Source of the DNA: Azospirillum oleiclasticum
GTDB taxonomy: Bacteria > Pseudomonadota > Alphaproteobacteria > Azospirillales > Azospirillaceae
Length of the DNA stretch: 64,000 nucleotides
NCBI RefSeq assembly: GCF_013423485.1
Contig: NZ_JABFFR010000001.1
Coordinates: 248,001-312,000 of the forward strand
Reading direction: 5' to 3'
Shown here: positions 17,700-26,327 of the stretch, piece by piece
Layout: the number at the start of each line of letters is the position of its first letter
How positions within the stretch are numbered: the stretch's first letter is position 1
The notes under the pieces: model-generated
What the model was told of the DNA's origin: nothing
Seen by the model: only the letters and a program-made list of their open reading frames with translations
The model's database searches: none
Position numbers and translations under genes: made by a program

Positions 17700-18797
17700 T
17701 CAGCCGAACGCCGCCGGGGCAAAAGCCACCTGGGCGATGGGCGGCAGGTGGGTGCTGACCGGCACCCACTGTTCGCCGCCTTCCTCCCCCACCCACAAAT
17801 TCCCGGTTGTGGAACCCAGCGCCAACCGCTGCCCCGCGGCGTCCACATCCAGCGCGTGGCGGTAGACGAGATCGTAGCAGCCCGTGTCCGGCAGTCCGTT
17901 GCCAAGCGGCTCAAAACTGCGGCCGCCATCGATGGTGCGGGTGACCACCAGCCGTCCGCCCACCGGCACCCGGCACTCGTCCTTCACCGCCGGCACGAAC
18001 CACGCGGTTGCGGGGTCCCGCGGGTGGGCGGCCACCGCGAATCCGAAGGCCGACGGCGGCACCTCCGCCAGTTCGGTGAAGTGATGGCCGCCGTCCTCCG
18101 ACCGGAAGATGCCGTTGTGGTGCTGGCACCACACGGTGTCGGGTGCCGCCGCGCAGTGGGCGAGGCGGTGCGGGTCCTGGACCGCGCGGTCGTCGGCGCT
18201 GTCCGGCGGCATGTACGCCGCCCGCAGCCCGTGGCCGCCGAGCGTCCAACCAGCGCCGCCGTCCACGCTCGTCCACACGCCGCCGCAGGAAATGCCGACG
18301 GTCAACCGCCGCCCGTCCCGCGGGTCGGCGTGGATGGAGTGGAGACCCGGCAGGTCGTAGCCGCCGCCGAACCATTGTGCCCGCTCCGGCACGGCCCACA
18401 GGCTTTCCACGAGCGACCAGCTCGCCCCGCGGTCGTCGCTGCGGAACAGCGCCGCCGGCAGCGTGCCGGCCCACAGCACACCGGGTTCGTCGGCGGTGCC
18501 GGCGGCCAGAGTCCACACCATGTCCACCGCCGGCGCCTGGTGGTCGGACGATTCGGCCGGCGGGAAGGCGGGGGCGGGCAGCTCGGTCCAGCGCCGCCCG
18601 CCATCGTCGGAACGGTGCAGCTTCGCCCCGAAATGGCCGTGGCGGAGCGCGGCGTAGAGCGTGCCGTCACGGCCATCGGCCAGCACGGCGGTCACCGGGT
18701 CACCAAGGAAGGATTCCCGGTCCAGACTCCAACCGGGGCCCCGGTTGCCGAATTGCAGAAGCCCCTTGCGGCTGGCCACGTGGAGGACCGCACCCAT
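17700..18797 (-). CDS. BNR/Asp-box repeat beta-propeller protein
   Basis: A 365-aa protein with five Asp-box motifs (SDDGGRRW, SDDRGASW, SVDGGAGW, SEDGGHHF, TIDGGRSF) spaced along the chain, as in sialidase-like or photosystem-assembly-type beta-propellers. There is no signal peptide, so it is probably cytosolic, and no sialidase catalytic set can be recognised. The gene begins four bases after the stop of a MoaD/ThiS-like gene, so the two are cotranscribed. Confidence 0.85.
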   Translation of the reverse strand: MGAVLHVASRKGLLQFGNRGPGWSLDRESFLGDPVTAVLADGRDGTLYAALRHGHFGAKLHRSDDGGRRWTELPAPAFPPAESSDHQAPAVDMVWTLAAGTADEPGVLWAGTLPAALFRSDDRGASWSLVESLWAVPERAQWFGGGYDLPGLHSIHADPRDGRRLTVGISCGGVWTSVDGGAGWTLGGHGLRAAYMPPDSADDRAVQDPHRLAHCAAAPDTVWCQHHNGIFRSEDGGHHFTELAEVPPSAFGFAVAAHPRDPATAWFVPAVKDECRVPVGGRLVVTRTIDGGRSFEPLGNGLPDTGCYDLVYRHALDVDAAGQRLALGSTTGNLWVGEEGGEQWVPVSTHLPPIAQVAFAPAAFG

Positions 18798-18800
18798 GCC

Positions 18801-19070
18801 TCACCCTCCCGAAAGCGCTTGGAACACGTACAGGTCGTCCGCGTCCGCCAGCGGATCCGAAAGATGGGTCCGGTCGGTGACGGCGCGCTGGTTGATGTGG
18901 ACATTGACGTGCCGACGCAGCCGCCCCTGCTCGTCGAGTATGTAGGAGCGGAGCCGCGGGTTCTCCGTGAACACCGCGTCCAACGCCGCCCGCACCGTGG
19001 AGCCGCGGACCGGCTGATCCGGGCATGGCACGTGGCGTTGCAGATTCGCGGTGAAGCGGATGTGTCCCAT
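18801..19070 (-). CDS. MoaD/ThiS-family ubiquitin-like protein
   Basis: An 89-aa beta-grasp protein ending in Gly-Gly (VFQALSGG), the C-terminal tail needed for adenylation and thiocarboxylation in MoaD/ThiS sulfur carriers. The internal pattern fits the family: TVRAALDAVFTENPRLRSYILDEQGRLRRHVNVHINQR followed by LADADDLYVFQALSGG. No molybdopterin or thiamine genes are nearby. Its only partner is the BNR-repeat gene directly downstream, so its role, whether sulfur carrier or protein modifier, is open. Confidence 0.88.
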   Translation of the reverse strand: MGHIRFTANLQRHVPCPDQPVRGSTVRAALDAVFTENPRLRSYILDEQGRLRRHVNVHINQRAVTDRTHLSDPLADADDLYVFQALSGG

Positions 19071-19180
19071 GCCCGAGGCCCTGATCCCTGACGGCGATCA
19101 TGCTGGCAGCGGATGTTCCGTCTGGCAAGCAATGGCTGAGTGGACTCCGCGCGTTTCGGCAGCGACCGTGAACTGAGTGT

Positions 19181-19209
19181 TTGCCTTTGCCAACCGTCTG
19201 CCCTATGGT
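19181..19209 (+). promoter_or_regulatory. Promoter of tRNA-Arg
   Basis: TTGCCT (19181-19186), 17 bp, TATGGT (19204-19209), with a GC-rich stretch after the -10 box. The predicted start falls about 11 nt ahead of the mature tRNA 5' end. Confidence 0.5.
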
Positions 19210-19226
19210 GCGCTCCGAACCAGCGA

Positions 19227-19303
<77 letters not shown>

Positions 19304-19424
19304 GCCCCCCTTCTTGTGGCGTGGGCGTTCCGTGGTTGATCCTCATCAGGCGCGCGGCATGCCCACAAATCGCGGAAGCGACGAGGATAATGCCGATCCC
19401 TGCGATGTGGCCTTCGTTTGGGCG

Positions 19425-20417
19425 TCACACCGCCCGGCGGAGTGTTTGAACCGGCTGGAGTCGGTCGTACTTCCACAAGGTGTCGCTGGGCTTCTCGCCG
19501 AAGAGTTGACGGTATTCGACCGCGAAGCGGCCGAGTTGGAAGAATCCCCAGGACACGGCCACGGCTGTCACGTTGGTCGTGGCCGGATCGGCCTCGGACA
19601 GAACGCGCCGGACATGGTGCAGCCGGGACAGGCGCATGTAGGTTTTCGGCGGAACACCGTAGAGTTCGCGGAACCCCATGTTCAGCGTCCGCCAATTGAT
19701 TCCCAGGCGCTCACACAATTCCCGGATCGAGAGGGGAGAATTCGCCTCCTGGCGCAGCATGGACGCCGCCTTCCTGGCCAGGTGCTGCCGATGCGGCGGA
19801 TCAATTCTCTGCAACATCGGCGTTGTGGAGGTCAGCAGCAAGGAGAGGATATCATCGGTGACCAGTTTGGAGACTTGCGGAGATTGAACGCTCGCGGGTA
19901 GCCGGCGCAGCTCCGAAAGAATCGCTTTCAGGCGAAGCACGACATTCATCCCGTGTTCGGGGCTGGGCAGGCACAATTCATAGGAGGAACCGGGCGTCAT
20001 GTCCGTGCGGACGAGCGCTTCGGCATGACGCTCGAAAACGGCACGATCGATCGTCAACACCATGGCCGCGATCGATGGCGGTGCGGCAAACTCGAACTCC
20101 ACACCGGGTTGGACGAGGGGGATTCGAAACGGTGTGAGCGACCGTCCGCAAAACCGGACCTGCGATGGGTCGCCATCGACTAATCCGATGCCGATCGTGT
20201 TCGGGGCGACCGTTCCGTTGATCACGTGCCCGGTGGACCAAACTCCCGTATCCAAACGCACGGCTTCGGTTTCGATGAAGACTTGATGGCCTCTGCCGGG
20301 ACCCGGCGATGTCTGGACCGTTTGGTGCGGCCAGCCCCGCAGAATCGACGCCATCATGCTCTGAACGTCCAGAAACTGTTCACCGCCGGCGTTGCCTGCG
20401 CGAAACACCAACGTCAT
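19425..20417 (-). CDS. AraC-family transcriptional regulator
   Basis: A 330-aa regulator with an N-terminal cupin-like sensing domain of about 210 residues and a C-terminal pair of helix-turn-helix motifs (SIRELCERLGINWRTLNMGFRELYGVPPKTYMRLSRLHHVRRVL and the following AVAVSWGFFQLGRFAVEYRQLFGEKPSDTL). It is divergent from the sulfatase operon across about 270 bp that includes an inverted pair CATTCGG/CCGAATG (20577 and 20612). This suggests it controls that operon; the inducer is unknown. Confidence 0.88.
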   Translation of the reverse strand: MTLVFRAGNAGGEQFLDVQSMMASILRGWPHQTVQTSPGPGRGHQVFIETEAVRLDTGVWSTGHVINGTVAPNTIGIGLVDGDPSQVRFCGRSLTPFRIPLVQPGVEFEFAAPPSIAAMVLTIDRAVFERHAEALVRTDMTPGSSYELCLPSPEHGMNVVLRLKAILSELRRLPASVQSPQVSKLVTDDILSLLLTSTTPMLQRIDPPHRQHLARKAASMLRQEANSPLSIRELCERLGINWRTLNMGFRELYGVPPKTYMRLSRLHHVRRVLSEADPATTNVTAVAVSWGFFQLGRFAVEYRQLFGEKPSDTLWKYDRLQPVQTLRRAV

Positions 20418-20689
20418 CAGCGCCCGTTCCGGTCGTTCACGAGACCGCTCCCTGTGTGGTCACACCGGTTATTTCGCGAAGCCGACGATCCGATCGGCCG
20501 CTCCTTGCTGCTCTTGCGCATATCTCCTACGGCAGCTCCCGATCCCTTTCAATCGAACATTTTCTTCAATTGGTATCATTCGGATGATGGAGCATGCTAA
20601 TTTCGGATAGCCCGAATGGGTGGGGGTCCGGAATATGGATGTCGATTCGCCATGCGGCTGTACCGCGCGGGCTCAGGGGGAGACACCAC

Positions 20690-22525
20690 ATGATCCATTC
20701 CGCCGATACCGACGACTCGTCCCGCCGGGCAACGGATACGGTCGCCGACACTCTCGGCGCGGCGTTGACGGAGGCGCCGGCCCTGTCACGGCGGGGGCTT
20801 CTCGGTCTCGGCATCGGAGCGGCGGCAGCCTCCGCCACCATGGGGCGTGGGGCGATGGCGCAGGGTGCGCCCGCGCCGGTGAAGGCCGCGCCGGCCGCGC
20901 GCAAGCTGAACGTCCTGTTCGTCTTCTCCGATCAGGAACGCTACCGGAAGACATGGCCGACGGGCCTGAGCATGCCAGGACAGGAACGCATGATGCGTTC
21001 CGGCACCACATTCCATTCGCATTACTGCCCGGCGACCATGTGCACGTCGTCGCGCAGCGTGGTGATGACGGGCCTGACGACGCCGAACAACGGGATGTTC
21101 GAGAACTGCGACGTTCCCTGGATCAAGGGGCTGCGTCCGGGCGTGTCGACCATCGGGCACATGCTGCGCAAGGCCGGCTACTACACGGCGTACAAGGGAA
21201 AATGGCACCTCACCAAGGCGTTCGACAGTCAGGACCCCGACCGTCTCTTCACCACGGAGATGGATAAGCTCGGGTTCTCCGACTATCACGGGCCGGGCGA
21301 CATCATCGGCCACACGCTGGGCGGATACCAGTTCGACCATCTGATATCCGGAAGCGCGGTGACCTGGCTGCGCCGCAACGGGCGCCCGCTGTCCGACAGC
21401 GGAAAGCCGTGGTGCCTGTTCGTGAGCCTCGTCAACCCCCACGACATCATGTACTACAACGCCGATGCGCCGGGCGAGCAGCAGCAGGACACCGGCGCCC
21501 TGATGATGCATGCCGCGCGTGCTCCGAACCATCCCATCTACAAGGCGACCTGGGACGAGCCGGTGCCGGCGAACCTGACGGAGCCGCTGGACGCGCCGGG
21601 CCGCCCGAAAGCGCACGGCGAGTTCATGAAGGCCTGGGGGTATGTGCTGGGCAACATCCCGCCGGACCAGGACCGCTGGCGCCGCTTCATCGACTACTAC
21701 ATCAACTGCACGCGCAGCGTGGACGCGCAACTCGCGCGGATCCTCACGGAACTCGAAGATCTCGGCCTCGCCGATGATACGATCATCATCTACACGACCG
21801 ACCATGGCGAGGCCGCGGGCGCCCACGGGATGCGCGGCAAGGGACCCTTCGCCTATGAGGAGGTGACCCACCTTCCGTTCTACATGGTCCACCCCGACGT
21901 CAAGGGCGGCCAGGACTGCAAGGCACTGACCTCGCACATCGATGTCGTCCCGACCCTGCTGTCGATGGCGGGGGTTCCCGCAGGCCGCATGGCGGAGTTG
22001 GCGGGTGCGGAACTGCCGGGCAAGGATTTGTCGGGGGTGATGACCAACCCGAGCGCGGCGGGTGTCCACGCCGCCCGCGACTCGATCCTGTTCACCTACA
22101 GCGGCTTGGCGCTCAACGACGCCACCATCATCGAGCGGAACGCGAAGGCAAAGGCCGCCGGCAAGAACGTCTTCTTCGAATTGGCGAAGCAGCGATACCT
22201 GCCGGACCTGAAGAAGCGCGGCAGCCTCCGCACCGTCTTCGATGGCCGGTACAAGTTCAGCCGCTATTTCGCCCCCATCGAGCACAACACGCCGGAGACG
22301 ATCGACCAGCTCTACAAGTTCAACGACGTGGAGCTGTTCGACCTCGAAAAGGATCCGACGGAGATGGTCAATCTGAGCAAGGACAAGTCGGTGAATGCCG
22401 AATTGACCATGGCGATGAACGCCAAGCTCAACACGATCATCGCGGCGGAAATCGGCGTGGACGACGGTCGGGAGCTGCCGAACATCCCCACGGTGGATTG
22501 GGCCATCGACCGGGTGGACATGTAA
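20690..22525 (+). CDS. TAT-exported sulfatase-family hydrolase
   Basis: A 611-aa alkaline-phosphatase-superfamily sulfatase. A twin-arginine signal is likely (SRRGLLGLGIGAAAASATMG, about residues 33-52). The metal-binding start is LFVFSDQ, the formylglycine motif region is CTSSR (Cys118-Arg122), followed by KGKWHL and TTDHGEAAGAHGMRGKG for the second metal site. The central position of CxPxR/CxAxR is Ser here. The ATG at 20690 is chosen for the GGGGGAG before it; the frame is open from 20594. It opens a run of exported proteins, and no maturation enzyme lies in the window. Confidence 0.88.
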   Translation: MIHSADTDDSSRRATDTVADTLGAALTEAPALSRRGLLGLGIGAAAASATMGRGAMAQGAPAPVKAAPAARKLNVLFVFSDQERYRKTWPTGLSMPGQERMMRSGTTFHSHYCPATMCTSSRSVVMTGLTTPNNGMFENCDVPWIKGLRPGVSTIGHMLRKAGYYTAYKGKWHLTKAFDSQDPDRLFTTEMDKLGFSDYHGPGDIIGHTLGGYQFDHLISGSAVTWLRRNGRPLSDSGKPWCLFVSLVNPHDIMYYNADAPGEQQQDTGALMMHAARAPNHPIYKATWDEPVPANLTEPLDAPGRPKAHGEFMKAWGYVLGNIPPDQDRWRRFIDYYINCTRSVDAQLARILTELEDLGLADDTIIIYTTDHGEAAGAHGMRGKGPFAYEEVTHLPFYMVHPDVKGGQDCKALTSHIDVVPTLLSMAGVPAGRMAELAGAELPGKDLSGVMTNPSAAGVHAARDSILFTYSGLALNDATIIERNAKAKAAGKNVFFELAKQRYLPDLKKRGSLRTVFDGRYKFSRYFAPIEHNTPETIDQLYKFNDVELFDLEKDPTEMVNLSKDKSVNAELTMAMNAKLNTIIAAEIGVDDGRELPNIPTVDWAIDRVDM

Positions 22526-22590
22526 GGCGCACCGCCCACGCGCGGATCGAGGGGCGGTATCGGAACAGGGATTGGGAAGGGGTCGATATC

Positions 22591-23139
22591 ATGATCACGC
22601 GCCGCGATTCACTCATTCTCCTTTCGGCATCCGTCTTGACCATGGCCCTGCCGGCAGCGGCGCTGGCCGATGCGCAGTTGGAGCGCGACGCACGGGACGC
22701 CCTCCAGTCGCTTTACCGGAGCAACGCCGTTGCGAAGTAAATGGGACGCAAGGCCGTTGCCGTGCTGGTCTTCCCGGAAATCGTCAAGGCCGGGCTCCTG
22801 ATCGGCGGGCAGACGGGAACGGGCGTGCTGCTCCGTTCGGGAAAGACCGCGGGCCGGTATCGCCTGGCCGCCGCCTCCTACGGCCTGCAGGCCGGCGTCC
22901 AGAAATACGGCTACGCCCTCTTCTTCATGAAGGAGGAGGGGCTGCGGTACCTGGAGCGGTCGGACGGCTGGGAAGTGGGCGTCGGTCCGAGCGTCGTGAT
23001 CGTGGATCAGGGGTTCGCGCGATCCGCCTCGACCACCACCCTGATGGAGGATGTCTACGCCTTCGTCTTCGACCAGTCCGGCCTGATGGCCGGAATGGGG
23101 CTGAATGGCTCGAAGATCACCCGCATGGATGGTGGCTGA
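22591..23139 (+). pseudogene. SYLF-domain lipid-binding protein split by an in-frame TAA
   Basis: Two stretches in one reading frame together make a normal exported SYLF (Ysc84-like) protein. 22591-22740 encodes a signal peptide and the first helix, ending NAVAK at a TAA (22738-22740). The next codon is ATG, and 22741-23139 continues with MGRKAVAVLVFPEIVKAGLLIGGQ and the rest of the domain through GVGPSVVIVDQG. In intact relatives this segment is continuous, so a sense codon has become TAA. The second half might still be made by re-initiation at the adjacent ATG, but it would lack the signal peptide. Sequencing error is the alternative. Confidence 0.75.
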
Positions 23140-23241
23140 CGAGGCTGGAGTATCAAACTACCGTCGTTATCGCACGAGGATGCACCGGTGTGCCGGCGTC
23201 TCACCGGGGTTGCATCCACAAAACACGGACGAGGAATCGAG

Positions 23242-23829
23242 ATGATGTTTCCAATTGCGGCGCGTGGCGTACTCCTTGGTGCTTTGACGATCGCGCCGTT
23301 CCTGGCCGTCCCCGGGACCATGGCGGAGGCGGCCACGGTCCAGAGCCAGATCGAGTCGATGAAGATCGAGGCGGTTGTGACCGCGATCGACAAGGCGGCC
23401 CGCACCGTCACCGTCAAGGCGCCGAACGGCAACAGCCGGGTCATCAAGGCCAGCGCCGAGGTGCGCAACTTCGATCAGATCGCCGTCGGCGACAGGGTCG
23501 AGTTGAACAGCCAGGTGGCCGGGATGCTCGATCTGAAGCGGCCCTCCGGCGATACCCCGACCCTGCAGATCGAGGAGGTTGCCAGCCGTGCTGCGCCCGG
23601 TGACAAGCCCGGCCTGTTCGTGGAAATGAAGGTTTCCGCGGTCGTCAGCATCACGCGGATCAATGCCGACTCTGGCGAGATCACCTTCGTCGGCCCGCTC
23701 GGCAACGCCTTCTCCCTGGTCACGACCGACGAGCCCTTCCGCCAGACCATGAAGGATTTCCGCGTCGGCGAGCTCGTCCAGGCCGTGTACATGGAAGCCT
23801 TGTCGATCGTGGTGTTGCCCAGGAAGTGA
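23242..23829 (+). CDS. Periplasmic protein with OB-like repeats
   Basis: A 195-aa exported protein with a signal peptide (about residues 1-29, cut after MAEA). The mature part has two similar beta-rich segments, KIEAVVTAIDKAARTVTVKAPNG and EMKVSAVVSITRINADSGEITFVGPLG, each followed by VGD or VGE turns. This resembles DUF5666/OB-type folds, but I cannot name the family firmly. Start at 23242 with GAGGAATCGAG upstream; 23245 is an equal alternative. It sits between the SYLF and DUF2092 genes of the sulfatase run. Confidence 0.75.
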   Translation: MMFPIAARGVLLGALTIAPFLAVPGTMAEAATVQSQIESMKIEAVVTAIDKAARTVTVKAPNGNSRVIKASAEVRNFDQIAVGDRVELNSQVAGMLDLKRPSGDTPTLQIEEVASRAAPGDKPGLFVEMKVSAVVSITRINADSGEITFVGPLGNAFSLVTTDEPFRQTMKDFRVGELVQAVYMEALSIVVLPRK

Positions 23830-23877
23830 TCAAGGGTGGGGCATGGGAAGGGCGGATCAAGGGATCGAGGGGCAACG

Positions 23878-24714
23878 ATGAAGCGCTGGATGTGGTCTCT
23901 GTGCGCGGTGGTCTGCACGGCGGTGATAACGGTGTCGGCGGCCAACGCGGCGGGATCCGACCGGGGCACCGATGCCCCGGCGGCCATCCCCGCCGATGAC
24001 GGGGCGTCGGCCACGCTCATGCGCATGGCCGACACGCTCGCCCGGGCGAAGGGACTGAAGCTCACGATTCGCGCGGACTACGACGTGCTTCAGGAGTCGG
24101 GCGAGAAGATCTCCTACCGCGAGCATCGCTCGATCGCGCTCGTCCGCCCCGACCGTCTGCGCATGGAGGTCCAGGAGAGCAATGGAGCGCGCTCCACCGT
24201 GTCGTTCGACGGGACGGCGATCACCGTCTATGACCCGAAGGAGAACGTGTATGGCCGCTTCGATCGGCCGGGTACGATCGACGACGCGGTGCGCACGCTG
24301 ATCCAGGACCTCGACGTGCGGCTCCCGCTCGCGCTCCTGTTCGTGACCACGCTGCCCGATGAACTGGCCCGGCGGGTGATCGAGGTGGAGCGGGTCGAAA
24401 CGGACGTCCTGACGGCGGTCCCGACCGATCATCTGGTGGGGCGGACGGAAGGCGTGGACTTCCAGGTCTGGGTTCCCGTCGAAGGACCAGCACTGCCCCA
24501 GCGGGTGACCATCACCTACAAGACCGAGGACGGTCAGCCCCAGTTCCGGGCGGATTTGACGGACTGGATCATCGACCCCGATCCATCGACCGCGGGGTTG
24601 GCTTTCAACCCGCCGGCCGATGCCGAGCGGATCCCCTTCCTGCTTCGTGTCCGCCGCGATGAGGCCGGTGCTCCGTCGAAGACTCCCGGAAGCGCCGAAG
24701 GAGCCGGAAAATGA
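23878..24714 (+). CDS. DUF2092-family exported protein
   Basis: A 278-aa protein with a signal peptide (cut after about ANA, residue 24). It follows the DUF2092 pattern: LMRMADTLARAKGLKLTIRADYDVLQESGEKI, then LVRPDRLRMEVQ, SFDGTAITVYDPKENVYGRF and LDVRLPLALLF. The fold resembles LolA/VioE-type lipoprotein carriers, so binding of a lipid-like ligand in the periplasm is possible, but no function is known to me. Its stop overlaps the start of the next gene (ATGA). Confidence 0.85.
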   Translation: MKRWMWSLCAVVCTAVITVSAANAAGSDRGTDAPAAIPADDGASATLMRMADTLARAKGLKLTIRADYDVLQESGEKISYREHRSIALVRPDRLRMEVQESNGARSTVSFDGTAITVYDPKENVYGRFDRPGTIDDAVRTLIQDLDVRLPLALLFVTTLPDELARRVIEVERVETDVLTAVPTDHLVGRTEGVDFQVWVPVEGPALPQRVTITYKTEDGQPQFRADLTDWIIDPDPSTAGLAFNPPADAERIPFLLRVRRDEAGAPSKTPGSAEGAGK

Positions 24715-25454
24715 AGATCCGTATGGCCCGTATCGTTGTTGCCGCGGCTGCGTCCATCGCGCTGGTGGCGGGACCGCTCCTGAACGACGCGGCTGCGCGT
24801 GAGCGCGGCGGTGGCCGGTCCGGTCAGGCCGGCTTCGCGCGATCCGGTCCGGGAGCGAGCGGTGGTTTCTCCGCGCCGCGAAGCTCGCGGCAGACGGCGG
24901 CGCGTCAGGCCGGGGCGACGCAGCGTTCGGGGCAGCGTGCGGCGACCGCGCGAACCGAGAGCCGCCAGAGCGGTGCCACGGAACGGTCGCAGCAGCGAGC
25001 GGAAACCCAGCAGGTCCGCGCGCAGGAACGGTCCGACACGCGCACGTCCAACGCCGCGGAGCGAACCGAGCGGACGGAAATCCGCCAGGGCGAGCGGACC
25101 GAACGCACGGAATCCCGCCAGGACGGACAGACCGAACGCACGCAGGCACGCACCGATGCCGCCCAGAGCGTCGCCAACAATTGGGATGGGCGGAATTATT
25201 ACTACGACGACGATGACGACGAGTGGGGCTACGCGATCGCGGGGGCTGCGGTCGGTGCCGCGGTCGGTTTCGTGGCCGGTGCCGCCACCGCCCAGGCCGC
25301 AGCGCCGACCTATGTGACGGTCCTTCCCTGCACGCCCGTTGTCGTGGTGTCGACCGGGGTCAGCTACTACCGGTGTGACACGATCTGGTACAACCGCAGC
25401 TATGTGAATGGCAACGTCGCCTACGTGGTGGTTACGGCGCCGCCGGGATACTGA
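24711..25454 (+). CDS. Exported low-complexity protein with glycine-zipper segment
   Basis: A 247-aa protein with signal peptide (about residues 1-29), then a long Arg/Gln/Thr/Glu/Ser-rich region containing degenerate RTER/TESRQ repeats (about 60-150). An acidic-aromatic block follows (NYYYDDDDDEWGY), then a glycine-zipper hydrophobic stretch (AIAGAAVGAAVGFVAGAATA) and a Tyr/Val-rich tail with two Cys. It is translationally coupled to the DUF2092 gene. The zipper suggests membrane insertion or oligomerisation; the function is unknown. Confidence 0.8.
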   Translation: MKIRMARIVVAAAASIALVAGPLLNDAAARERGGGRSGQAGFARSGPGASGGFSAPRSSRQTAARQAGATQRSGQRAATARTESRQSGATERSQQRAETQQVRAQERSDTRTSNAAERTERTEIRQGERTERTESRQDGQTERTQARTDAAQSVANNWDGRNYYYDDDDDEWGYAIAGAAVGAAVGFVAGAATAQAAAPTYVTVLPCTPVVVVSTGVSYYRCDTIWYNRSYVNGNVAYVVVTAPPGY

Positions 25455-25513
25455 CGCTTTGCCTGATCGCCACTCCGCTTCCTTTTACTGAACGTGCCCT
25501 TCTGGAGCGAAGA

Positions 25514-26296
25514 ATGAACAATGTGTGGCAACGGGTGACGGCCGGCCTTCGCTGGGTTGGCCGGATGCTTCCGATCGCGGCCATGGCGACGACGCCGGCT
25601 TTCGCCGCTGACGAGTCTCCATGGTCGGTGGCGATCACGCCCTACGTCTGGGTTGCGGGGATCAGCGGCACGGTGACGGGACCGATACCGAACGCGCCAC
25701 CGCTGGAGGCGAGCGCCGACTTCGGGGACGTGCTGACGAAACTGAACAAGATTCCGGTGATGCTCGCCGGCGAGGTTCGCTATGGGGCGTTCGGGATCAC
25801 CGCCGACCTGATGGCGATTTCCGTCAAATCGAGCGTCAAGACCGATGGCCGTCTCTACTCCGGCGGCAACGTCAAGGTCGGACAGATCATCGGGTCGGCG
25901 CTGGGCACCTACCGCGCCGTCGAAACGGACACCCATATGCTCGATGTCGGCATCGGTTTCCGGGCGTTCAGTCTTTCGACGGACTTCACGATTGATGGCG
26001 CCCTGTTTCCGAGCCTCAGCTTCGAGCCGGACATGAATTGGGTGAACGCGATCGTCGGTGCCCGCTACCGTTACCGGTTCACCCCGGAGTGGAGCCTCAG
26101 CCTCTATGGCGACGTCGGGGGTGGAAGCGACGATGATCTGACGTGGCAGGCCTTCGGAACGGTCGATTACCAGGTGTCCCAGTCCACGACCCTGCGAGCC
26201 GGCTACCGCCATCTCAGCTTCCGTCACGACGAACGCATCCTTCGCCAGGACATCGATCTGAGCGGGCCGATCGTCGGCGCCACGATGCGGTTCTGA
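25514..26296 (+). CDS. Outer-membrane beta-barrel protein
   Basis: A 260-aa protein with signal peptide (cut after about TPAFA) and alternating hydrophobic/polar beta-strand patterns throughout, for example WSVAITPYVWVAGISGTV and YRYRFTPEWSLSLYGDVGGG. It ends in MRF, the C-terminal Phe recognised by the BAM complex. It is of small OmpW/opacity-type barrel size. As last gene of the sulfatase run, it gives the cluster an outer-membrane component. Confidence 0.85.
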   Translation: MNNVWQRVTAGLRWVGRMLPIAAMATTPAFAADESPWSVAITPYVWVAGISGTVTGPIPNAPPLEASADFGDVLTKLNKIPVMLAGEVRYGAFGITADLMAISVKSSVKTDGRLYSGGNVKVGQIIGSALGTYRAVETDTHMLDVGIGFRAFSLSTDFTIDGALFPSLSFEPDMNWVNAIVGARYRYRFTPEWSLSLYGDVGGGSDDDLTWQAFGTVDYQVSQSTTLRAGYRHLSFRHDERILRQDIDLSGPIVGATMRF

Positions 26297-26327
26297 ACGG
26301 GCGTGGACCCTGGGGCCGCGCGCGCGG

